DNA from: Nitrososphaerota archaeon
GTDB taxonomy: Archaea; Thermoproteota; Nitrososphaeria; Nitrososphaerales; UBA57
Direction of reading: 5' to 3'
Assembly (NCBI GenBank): GCA_016180375.1
Contig: JACPBJ010000013.1
Location: 3,168 to 11,861, forward strand
Length of the DNA: 8,694 bases
The position numbers and the translations under genes were made by a program. Below are positions 1 to 4,786 of the stretch, piece after piece. The first letter of the stretch is position 1. Every line of letters begins with the position of its first letter. The notes under the pieces were generated by a model that worked only from the letters and a program-made list of their open reading frames with translations, had not been told where the DNA came from and searched no databases.

Positions 1-237
1 GATATTCCTGGCTTTGTCGCAGTCTTCGGTCTGCCTGATAAACTACCAGAGCCTCAGATCATAACAAAGGAAGCAATCAAGCAAGCTCCCAAAGAGGTCG
101 TTAAGGAGGCGGCAGAGGAATTGGGAATCGTCAGTACGGTGGAGACTATTAGCCCATTATCCTATGCTATTGTAGGTATAGGCGTAATACTTATTGTGGT
201 CGCCGGGGTTCTATTCACAAGAAGAAAGAAAGTGTAA
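1..237 (+). CDS. C-terminal part of a membrane-anchored stalk protein (5' end outside the window)
   Basis: An open frame enters from the left edge and gives the last 78 residues of a protein. It has a short Pro-containing stretch (DIPGFVAVFGLPDKLPEP), a Lys/Glu/Val-rich segment (KEAIKQAPKEVVKEA), the phrase VETISPLSY, one hydrophobic helix of about 18-20 residues, and the tail TRRKKV. The last 33 residues align almost position by position with the end of the protein at 2660-3019, so the two are paralogues at least in their tails. The RRKK end is a typical stop-transfer signal. The N-terminal domain cannot be seen, so function is unknown; a surface or membrane-tethered role is inference. It does not carry a recognisable PGF- or PEF-type archaeosortase motif. 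Confidence 0.8.
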   Translation, partial: DIPGFVAVFGLPDKLPEPQIITKEAIKQAPKEVVKEAAEELGIVSTVETISPLSYAIVGIGVILIVVAGVLFTRRKKV

Positions 238-270
238 ACTGAATGGGAGGGAGAATCCTCTCATCTAATC

Positions 271-279
271 TTTTATTAT
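271..279 (+). promoter_or_regulatory. TATA-like box of the NHL-repeat gene
   Basis: The stretch TTTTATTAT is centred about 31 bases before the ATG at 306. That is the spacing expected for an archaeal promoter feeding a leaderless transcript. No Shine-Dalgarno precedes 306. The box lies inside the longer reading frame that begins at 243, which argues against the 243 start. Confidence 0.45.
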
Positions 280-305
280 CGCGTCTGGTTTCTTTAACGT
301 TGACT

Positions 306-1427
306 ATGGTTAGACGGAAGTTGACACTTCTTTCAGCCGCCTTTGTTCTGGTGTTGCTAACCAGCTTTGTGGATATTACAGCCGTAGATCAGCGGGAGGC
401 TTACAAGTTGGTCGGAGGTTGGAGTAGCGATGGACGAGGTCAGAGGCCCCCACGTGGAATAGCGATCGATTCGAGTGGGTATGTCTATCTGGCAGATGCA
501 CTTAAGGATCGGGTACAGAAATTCTCGCCTGACGGTAAGATGTTACTGGAATGGGGCACGACAGGGAGAGGGGAAGGACAATTCTGGGTACCAGCCGCGA
601 TTGCTGTTGATCGTAGGGGCAGTGTGTACGTAGTAGACCATGATAACAACAGGATACAAAAGTTCGACTCTGATGGAAGCCTTATCATGACTTGGGGCTC
701 TGAGGGTGCAAGTGACGGCAAGTTCGTTAGCCCAGAGGGTATAACAGTTGATGCTGGTGGCAACGTCTACGTTGTGGAGAGTAGCAATAATCGTGTGCAG
801 AAGTTTACAGAACAAGGGAAATTTATTACTAAATGGGGTTCATTTGGGGACGACGACGGTCTATTCGCTTTTCCCAACGCCATCGCTGTAGACTCCGAGA
901 GATCAGCAGTGTACGTGGTTGACAGGGGCAATAATCGAATCCAGAAGTTTACGACCGAAGGCAAGTTCGTTAGAAAGTGGGGTTCGTTTAGTACTCTTGA
1001 AGGCGAGTTCAACTCACCCAATAGCATCGCCCTTGATCTAGAGGGAAATGTGTTCGTTGTCGATGCAAACAACAATCGAATTCAGAAGTTTGATCTGAGC
1101 GGACAATACATAACGGAGTGGAAAGTCGGAAATAATTCCCGAGGACTATTAGGTGGAATACTAGTAGATCTAGATGGAGTGGTCTACTTGGTCGATGTGA
1201 CTAACAACCGTATCGATAAATATGTTCTCTCAGGCATGGAACCCATAGCCTACCCACCAGATGCTGAGGCTGATGCTGGAAACGCAAGAAGATCTAGCCA
1301 AAATGCTCAAGTCGAGATCTCGAGCCAGTGGGTCAATCTGCATCCCTTTGAGGGCCTAGCTCTTTTCATTATGGGTGTAGGAACTATTGTTTCGCTCATC
1401 ATGCTTCAACGGAGGCGAAAAGGATAA
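306..1427 (+). CDS. Secreted NHL-repeat beta-propeller protein with C-terminal membrane anchor
   Basis: The frame is open from an ATG at 243, but 306 is preferred: it gives a clean signal peptide (MVRRK, a hydrophobic core LTLLSAAFVLVLLTSF, then polar residues) and a TATA-like box sits at the right distance. Numbering from 306, six NHL repeats fill about residues 45-310. Each has the form IAVD..G.VYVVD..NNRIQKF...G....WG, which predicts a six-bladed propeller displayed outside the cell. A polar Ala/Asp/Ser-rich linker (about 315-340) follows, then a hydrophobic helix beginning at HPFEG and a final QRRRKG, i.e. a stop-transfer anchor. PFEG before the helix is loosely like a PEF-type sorting signal but is not a clear match. 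NHL propellers commonly bind proteins, glycans or RNA; the ligand here is unknown. It starts shortly after the preceding gene, probably from its own promoter. Confidence 0.9.
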   Translation: MVRRKLTLLSAAFVLVLLTSFVDITAVDQREAYKLVGGWSSDGRGQRPPRGIAIDSSGYVYLADALKDRVQKFSPDGKMLLEWGTTGRGEGQFWVPAAIAVDRRGSVYVVDHDNNRIQKFDSDGSLIMTWGSEGASDGKFVSPEGITVDAGGNVYVVESSNNRVQKFTEQGKFITKWGSFGDDDGLFAFPNAIAVDSERSAVYVVDRGNNRIQKFTTEGKFVRKWGSFSTLEGEFNSPNSIALDLEGNVFVVDANNNRIQKFDLSGQYITEWKVGNNSRGLLGGILVDLDGVVYLVDVTNNRIDKYVLSGMEPIAYPPDAEADAGNARRSSQNAQVEISSQWVNLHPFEGLALFIMGVGTIVSLIMLQRRRKG

Positions 1428-1537
1428 CAGCGAAAAATACTAGCCGGGTGATACGCTAGAATGATTAATGCACTCGATCCTATTTATTAAGTCGAAACCT
1501 GGCACTTCATACAAAATCAAGAAGCTGGGGATGACAT

Positions 1538-1572
1538 AAACCAGATGGGGTACAAATCCCACCGGAGCGGCC
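1538..1572 (+). repeat. tRNA T-arm/acceptor-like degenerate repeat, copy A
   Basis: The core GGGGTACAAATCCCACCGG resembles the T-arm and 3' acceptor of a tRNA (GGTTCAAATCCCACC) and is followed by a GC-rich GCGGCC. The same stretch recurs at 3513-3545, with 6 mismatches over the first 27 positions and a 2-base indel near the end. Both copies carry A where the T-loop should have its second T. No matching 5' half of a tRNA is visible upstream, so this is not a complete tRNA gene. A scar of integration at a tRNA 3' end is one reading; chance or a pseudo-tRNA is another. Confidence 0.35.
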
Positions 1573-1615
1573 CTTAAACATTGCTTATTAGCCTGAAATA
1601 ATCAATGTCAAATGA

Positions 1616-1810
1616 AGGCAACAGAGACGATTTGAGGTTCTTGCCATAGACGCGGTAGGTAGCGAGCTTGAAAAATCAAAGGAGAAAGTTGTTACACTCA
1701 AGACGAAGACAGGCTACCTGAACTTGGTAGGTGTCGAGGATCTAATAATGCAGCGTCTATGCTCGGCCAACTTCTGGAGCGTATATCAGACGGCAGCCGA
1801 CCGCCAATAA
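1616..1810 (+). pseudogene. Remnant of a nucleotidyltransferase-like protein (C-terminal half)
   Basis: This frame, bounded by stops at 1613 and 1808, encodes 64 residues with no start codon. It contains FEVLAIDAV, an ELEKSKEKVVTL stretch, then TGYLNLVGVEDLIMQRL, SANFWS and a following Asp. The pattern V.pEDLI..RL..AkfW...D is the signature of the region after the catalytic strand in small stand-alone nucleotidyltransferases, often found in toxin-antitoxin or AbiE-type pairs. The N-terminal half with the GS...D.D motif is absent, and the frame ends where the family normally continues for several more helices. A fragment in another frame (ATG at 1821, stop at 1875) may be its shifted continuation. 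The family call rests on motif recall; that this is a decayed gene is fairly secure. Confidence 0.5.
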
Positions 1811-1989
1811 TGTAGGCAACATGTTACAAGTCGTTAAAGATGCCGTAAAGAAAATTGTGCCACAAGAGAGCGGCTGATAGTACTATTGTTGACCTTGAGA
1901 GACCGAATCCTCTTGAGGCAAAATTTTGAAGCCAAAAATATCTTCATTGGACTTCTCGATTTAATAGCCAACTGCCAATTGTGTATTCA
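1811..1989 (+). other. Decayed coding-like sequence between two relic genes
   Basis: No intact gene is present. Short open stretches overlap in different frames: ATG 1821 to TGA 1875 (MLQVVKDAVKKIVPQESG), and a frame running from about 1861 to just past 1989 with residues such as RDRILLRQNFEAKNIFIGLL. Repeated frame changes between plausible peptides suggest eroded coding sequence, but I cannot assign it. TTTAATAG at 1960-1967 lies about 26 bases before the hicB ATG and may be a relic of its TATA box. Confidence 0.3.
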
Positions 1990-2193
1990 ATGTTCATCAA
2001 GATAAAGAACCTTAAGACCAAATTTATCAAGGAAAAGGACTAAACGTACGCAATAGCATGTTCTGCTCTTGGAGTATATTCGGTGGGTAAGACACTTCGG
2101 GAGTCAAAGAAGAGCTTCGAGGAAACTTTGGATCTCCATCTTTCGGTACTGCGAGAGAAGGCGGTTAGAGAAATCGAAACTGCAGCTGTCTAA
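1990..2193 (+). pseudogene. hicB: hicB-like antitoxin, broken by an in-frame stop
   Basis: From the ATG at 1990, 67 codons run to the TAA at 2191, interrupted by a TAA at codon 18 (2041-2043). The N-terminal piece ends with FIKEKD, and after the stop comes TYAIACSALGVYSVGKTLRE, then SKKSFEETLDLHLSVLREK. This is the short HicB fold: a strand ending in D, a y.AyCPaLgv strand, the GkT.eEA turn and the helix ...ike.i.lhL..L. Intact HicB proteins bind and neutralise HicA and repress their own operon. A relic hicA follows 18 bases downstream on the same strand, which is strong supporting context. With the stop the protein would be only 17 residues, so the antitoxin is presumed dead unless read through. 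Confidence 0.7.
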
Positions 2194-2211
2194 AGATCGA
2201 TTGATCTGAGT

Positions 2212-2423
2212 TTGACAAGCCTCGTCCCGAAAGATGGCAGGCAGCTGATCAAAGTATTGTGCAATCGTTTGGCTTTCAAGCTATTAGACAGAAGGGAAGT
2301 CATGTGACCCTTACAAATGGCAGAATTCACATAACGGTCTCCCCGAAACGAATTGGTGTATGTCTGCTAAACGCCATACTCAAAGACGCTGAGATAAAGA
2401 GGGAATTCAAGTCCGATTGCTAG
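2212..2423 (+). pseudogene. hicA: hicA-like mRNA interferase toxin, broken by a frameshift
   Basis: The first part reads TSLVPKDGRQLIKVL from a TTG at 2212. The remainder is in another frame from 2262 and reads SFGFQAIRQKGSHVTLTNG, then RIHITVSPKRIGVCLLNAIL and KDAEIKREFKSDC, to TAG at 2421. Joined, they give the HicA double-stranded-RNA-binding-like fold in order: GreLikaL..lGF, vRQKGSH (the catalytic His is kept), an itV strand and the final IL..Agi....F. The switch lies between 2260 and 2268 and equals a one-base loss or two-base gain. HicA toxins cleave mRNA; this copy lacks its first helix in any single frame. The original start may have been ATG, now TTG. A GTG at 2259 could still give a 54-residue truncated product retaining GSH. 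Confidence 0.72.
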
Positions 2424-2426
2424 GAA

Positions 2427-2460
2427 CCTGAGGGTACCGCATCAGGCCTTCTATTTTTTT
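2427..2460 (+). terminator. Hairpin plus T-run downstream of the hicBA relic
   Basis: CCTGA (2427-2431) pairs with TCAGG (2442-2446) across a ten-base loop. A run of seven T residues follows at 2454-2460. It starts four bases after the hicA stop, where an operon terminator is expected. The stem is short, so the T-run is probably the main signal. Confidence 0.5.
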
Positions 2461-2659
2461 GACATAATCCAAGTTCCATCTCCTACCATGTGATTTTGAA
2501 CTCAATTGCGTTTAAGAACCGCCGACCGCATCCCTTTGCAAGAAAAGTCTAGGTGCTTTTCTACCTGAAATTCGAATCCCTCCCGAGGCTTTTACAGATT
2601 TTACATTGAATTGACTGCACCAAGTATGTAATAGACTTTGCATTAAGTAGCTTGCATAA

Positions 2660-3019
2660 ATGACCGGCGCGAAACAAGCAAATCTCTGGAAAGAGCTAAG
2701 GCAAATACACAGAAGGCTTGAAGTGTTGGAGGATGCGGTGCTCTCGCCAGACGATAGAGAGGCGTTAAAGGAAGCAAGAAGAGAATTCAAGGAAGGCAAG
2801 ACGGTTAGCCATAAAGAGGTCATCAAAGAAGTACCAAAAGAAGTCGTCAAAGAGGTACCAAGGGAAGTCATAAAAGAAGTTCCAAAAGAGGTAATCAAAG
2901 AAGTCACTAAGACGGTCACCGTAGAAACAATTAGCCCAGTATCGTACGTTGCAATAGGCATAGCTGTAGTGCTAGTAGTCGTAGCTGGAGTTATCTTCAC
3001 CAGAAGAAAGAAGGCATGA
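2660..3019 (+). CDS. Antitoxin-like domain on a KEV-repeat stalk with C-terminal membrane anchor
   Basis: The 119-residue protein has three parts. Residues 8-50 (WKELRQIHRRLEVLEDAVLS, then PDDREALKEARREFKEGKTV and SHKEV) form charged helices. They resemble the N-terminus of small archaeal RelB-like antitoxins, where EaL.EaR.Ey..Gk.vs.eEv is usual. Residues 52-83 are four copies of the octapeptide (K/R)EV(I/V)KEVP. Residues 96-113 are one hydrophobic helix followed by TRRKKA. There is no signal peptide, and TAA directly precedes the ATG, so no upstream extension exists. The topology is therefore puzzling: either tail-anchored with the head in the cytoplasm, or exported by an unknown route with RRKK as stop-transfer. 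The last third matches the end of the protein at 1-237. A strong terminator follows. The antitoxin likeness is by pattern only; function unknown. Confidence 0.85.
   Translation: MTGAKQANLWKELRQIHRRLEVLEDAVLSPDDREALKEARREFKEGKTVSHKEVIKEVPKEVVKEVPREVIKEVPKEVIKEVTKTVTVETISPVSYVAIGIAVVLVVVAGVIFTRRKKA
2813..2908 (+). repeat. Four tandem 24-base coding repeats (KEVIKEVP units)
   Basis: Four consecutive 24-base units start at 2813, 2837, 2861 and 2885. Each encodes (K/R)EV(I/V)KEVP, with the last ending in T instead of P. The DNA units differ mostly at third codon positions (GTC/GTA/GTT, AAA/AGG), so the peptide is kept while the bases drift. Each octapeptide is itself two four-residue KEV(I/V/P) steps. 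Confidence 0.9.
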
Positions 3020-3028
3020 GCTGGAATG

Positions 3029-3059
3029 GCCTTGCTATATGCAAGGCACTCCTCTTTTT
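3029..3059 (+). terminator. Terminator hairpin after the stalk protein gene
   Basis: GCCTTGC (3029-3035) and GCAAGGC (3041-3047) form a perfect seven-base stem with loop TATAT. ACTCCTC and five T residues (3055-3059) follow. It begins ten bases after the stop codon at 3019. Confidence 0.75.
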
Positions 3060-3134
3060 CTGAGGCTCTCCGTTCGTAGGATTTCCCAGTTGAGACATCT
3101 TACAATCACCACGGTACACAGACCAAACACACGT

Positions 3135-3294
3135 GCACTCCGAAGCTAGGCAGAAGGTCGGGATTAGAACATGGTGTTGGACGTATATCCCTTGATTTCA
3201 TGAAGCCTGTCAAGACGGCTCACTTTCTTTATCTCCTCCTCGACCTTTCTCCCGTCCCCTTTGTTTCTGTCCGCATGGTTCTAGCACTCCGAAG
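3135..3294. repeat. Pair of 11-base direct repeats 149 bases apart
   Basis: GCACTCCGAAG occurs at 3135-3145 and again at 3284-3294. The first copy is followed by CTAGGCA and the second by TTGCCTAG, so the flanks are inverted relative to each other. Between them lie the minus-strand remnant and otherwise unassigned sequence. The meaning is unknown, and an 11-base match can arise by chance. Confidence 0.35.
3164..3280 (-). pseudogene. Possible minus-strand coding remnant
   Basis: Read on the minus strand, 38 codons run from 3280 to a TAA at 3164-3166, with TAG immediately upstream (3281-3283) and no start codon near the N-terminal end. The peptide includes GDGRKVEEEIKKVSRLDRLH followed by EIKGYTSNTMF. 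The charged helix then beta-like ending looks like the C-terminus of a real archaeal protein rather than random sequence, but I do not recognise the family. It could be chance. Confidence 0.25.
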
Positions 3295-3349
3295 TTGCCT
3301 AGACCACTAAGGTTATTACACCTCGCTCAGAAGATCGTAGTGATCTGGG

Positions 3350-3475
3350 TTGGTTGAGCGTGTTAGGTGCCCTTACTGTGAGTCGGAGTTCTTGAATAGT
3401 GATGAGCTCTCCAAACACATAGACAGGGTTCACGTTGGAAGCGGTCTCCTAGAGGGAGACCGACGAAAGTGGTAG
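3350..3475 (+). CDS. Small single C2H2 zinc-finger protein (41 aa, TTG start)
   Basis: The frame opens after a TGA at 3341 and begins at TTG 3350, giving MVERVRCPYCESEFLNSDEL, then SKHIDRVHVGSGLLEGDRRK and W. Cysteines at residues 7 and 10 and histidines at 23 and 28 form C-X2-C-X12-H-X4-H, with a Phe and a Leu at hydrophobic core positions, the spacing of a classical C2H2 finger. Single-finger mini-proteins of 40-60 residues are common in archaea and are usually regarded as nucleic-acid-binding or protein-interaction modules. The basic tail (RRKW) fits that idea. TTG is the only start codon before the first Cys. The neighbours are decayed DNA, so it may be a survivor of an old mobile region. 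No target can be inferred. Confidence 0.6.
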   Translation: MVERVRCPYCESEFLNSDELSKHIDRVHVGSGLLEGDRRKW

Positions 3476-3512
3476 CTTGAGTAAGTGGAGCAGGTGGCAT
3501 GCGGGTCAGCTT

Positions 3513-3545
3513 GAACTAGAAGTGGTATAAATCCCACCGACGGCC
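3513..3545 (+). repeat. tRNA T-arm/acceptor-like degenerate repeat, copy B
   Basis: GTGGTATAAATCCCACCG followed by ACGGCC matches copy A at 1538-1572. It preserves the CAAATCCCACC-like half of a tRNA T-arm, with TA in place of TT at the start of the loop. No 5' acceptor partner is found in the preceding 75 bases. The TATAAAT within it could also act as a TATA box, which offers a different explanation for this copy. Confidence 0.35.
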
Positions 3546-3690
3546 GCATTTGCTGATATTCTGCCAAGAAACAGCTTCTTTTGTTCAAAGGACTTATGCT
3601 GATTTTAGTATGGGAACCACCTTCCCCGTACTGGACTGAATTTTCCGCAAAAATAATTTGTACAACGTGTATTATAACGAAAACTAAAAC

Positions 3691-3697
3691 CATAAAG
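3691..3697 (+). promoter_or_regulatory. Candidate TATA-like box before the first binding-protein gene
   Basis: CATAAAG at 3691-3697 is centred about 33 bases before the ATG at 3727. A second candidate, ATTATAA at 3671-3677, is about 53 bases before it and would imply a short leader. Either is weak on its own; no Shine-Dalgarno is seen near 3727. Confidence 0.3.
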
Positions 3698-3726
3698 GAC
3701 AAGCAATCCTCGAAGCTGAATCGTAT

Positions 3727-4731
3727 ATGCAATCAGCTAATTTGCGATTGAAATCCAAGATGGATGAGGCAAGGAAAGAGGGAAAGGTAATCATATATGG
3801 AACCGTTGAAAAGGACGAGTTTTCGGGATGGAAGAGGGCGTTTGAGGAGAAATTTCCTTTCATAGATGTCGATTATAGAAGAGAGTACGTTTACGGAACT
3901 CCTCCACCTATGGCCAAGAAGATCATGCAAGAAATGAAGGAGGGCAAAGAGAGCGCTGATCTCGTTATTGCAACAGTACCGCCGATCATGCAGATGCAAG
4001 AACTCGGCCTTCTGACAAACTATAAATCGCCTGAAGCGTTAGCATACCCGTCCGAGATACTCGAGAGAGAGGGTTTATGGACACCAATTATTTCGGTTCC
4101 TATAGTTCAAATCTATAACAGCAGGTTAGTCGACGCCGACGAACTCCCTAGGTCTGCTTCGGATTTGATTAATCCAAAATGGAGAAACTCACTAGTCATA
4201 CATGATATTACACTTGGTACTCTCGGTTGCTATTGGCTGCTGTCTCTCAAACCCATCTTTGGGGAAACGAAATGGAGGGAATTTGCCGAGGGTCTGGCCA
4301 GGAATAAGCCAAAGAATTTCCCACTCTATGACAATATCATAGACTCTGTTGCGGGGGGAGATACAAAGATCGGCGTTACTGCATTGTTGCATGATTTGGT
4401 CAAAGCTCACGACGCCGAGAGACCGATAGCAAGATTACCAGTGAAAGACATTCCTCTACTTGTTTCCTATAGCGCGATCGGGATGACCACCGTTGCTGAA
4501 CATCCAAAATCCGCAGAGTTGCTCATAGACTTCTTGCTCTCGGCAGAAGGGCAAGCACTCATAGGGAATACTTACGTTAGGATTCCGGCGCGCCCTGACG
4601 TGGACTCGCCTTATGCCCTGAACAGAATTGTCCCGAACGAACAACCAATCCTGTTCCCCAATGCGTCCGTAACATCAGAAATTCACGAAACCTTGCCCTT
4701 CGTCACAAAGTTGTTTGCTCAGGATGGTTAA
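3727..4731 (+). CDS. Substrate-binding-protein paralogue without signal peptide (COG1840/Fe3+-type fold)
   Basis: The 334-residue protein has the two-lobed binding-protein plan: KVIIYGTVEKDE (20-31), a helix and FPFIDVDYRREYVYG (43-57), ADLVIATVP (77-85), GLWTPIISVPIVQIYN (116-131), a LINPKWRNSLVIHDITLGT segment (147-165), IGVTALLHDLVKA (215-227) and IDFLLSAEGQALIGNTYVR (267-285). These line up along the whole length with the next gene, so the two arose by tandem duplication. Unlike its partner it starts directly with a polar helix (MQSANLRLKSKMDEARKEGK): no membrane segment, signal peptide or lipobox. The in-frame sequence back to TAA at 3685 adds none. It may be a cytoplasmic ligand sensor, or a copy that lost its export signal. 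An alternative ATG at 3760 would shorten it by 11 residues. Ligand unknown; iron is only the family default. Confidence 0.85.
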   Translation: MQSANLRLKSKMDEARKEGKVIIYGTVEKDEFSGWKRAFEEKFPFIDVDYRREYVYGTPPPMAKKIMQEMKEGKESADLVIATVPPIMQMQELGLLTNYKSPEALAYPSEILEREGLWTPIISVPIVQIYNSRLVDADELPRSASDLINPKWRNSLVIHDITLGTLGCYWLLSLKPIFGETKWREFAEGLARNKPKNFPLYDNIIDSVAGGDTKIGVTALLHDLVKAHDAERPIARLPVKDIPLLVSYSAIGMTTVAEHPKSAELLIDFLLSAEGQALIGNTYVRIPARPDVDSPYALNRIVPNEQPILFPNASVTSEIHETLPFVTKLFAQDG

Positions 4732-4750
4732 AATAAAACTAACAGTATCA

Positions 4751-4758
4751 TTATAAGA
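4751..4758 (+). promoter_or_regulatory. TATA box of the membrane-anchored binding protein
   Basis: TTATAAGA lies about 32 bases before the ATG at 4787, in a 55-base gap after the preceding stop. It is the clearest TATA-like element in the window and implies that the second binding protein is transcribed, probably leaderless, from its own promoter. Confidence 0.55.
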
Positions 4759-4786
4759 TTAGTATAGGCTTCAATCGTGGACCTCT

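Noticed and set aside
243..305. N-terminal extension of the NHL-repeat protein from ATG 243
   Set aside because: It places two hydrophobic or basic stretches in front of a normal signal peptide and contains the likely TATA box; 306 fits better, although 243 cannot be excluded.
1440..1459. CTAGC/GCTAG hairpin just after the NHL-protein gene
   Set aside because: The stem is only five bases with a ten-base loop and no T-run follows, so it is not supported as a terminator.
2512..3000. 162-residue minus-strand open frame rich in Thr/Ser and hydrophobic residues
   Set aside because: It is the antisense of the KEV repeats and membrane helix of the plus-strand gene; its repetitive TSFGTSLMTSL pattern is the mirror of the 24-base repeats, and the plus-strand protein has a paralogue at 1-237.
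3473..3547. Complete tRNA gene ending at copy B of the repeat
   Set aside because: The T-arm-like half is present, but no complementary 5' acceptor strand, D-arm or anticodon arm can be folded from the preceding 75 bases.
3430..3732. 100-residue minus-strand open frame with a hydrophobic start resembling a signal peptide
   Set aside because: It overlaps the start of the first binding-protein gene and the end of the zinc-finger ORF in antisense, and its downstream part has no recognisable domain; probably chance.
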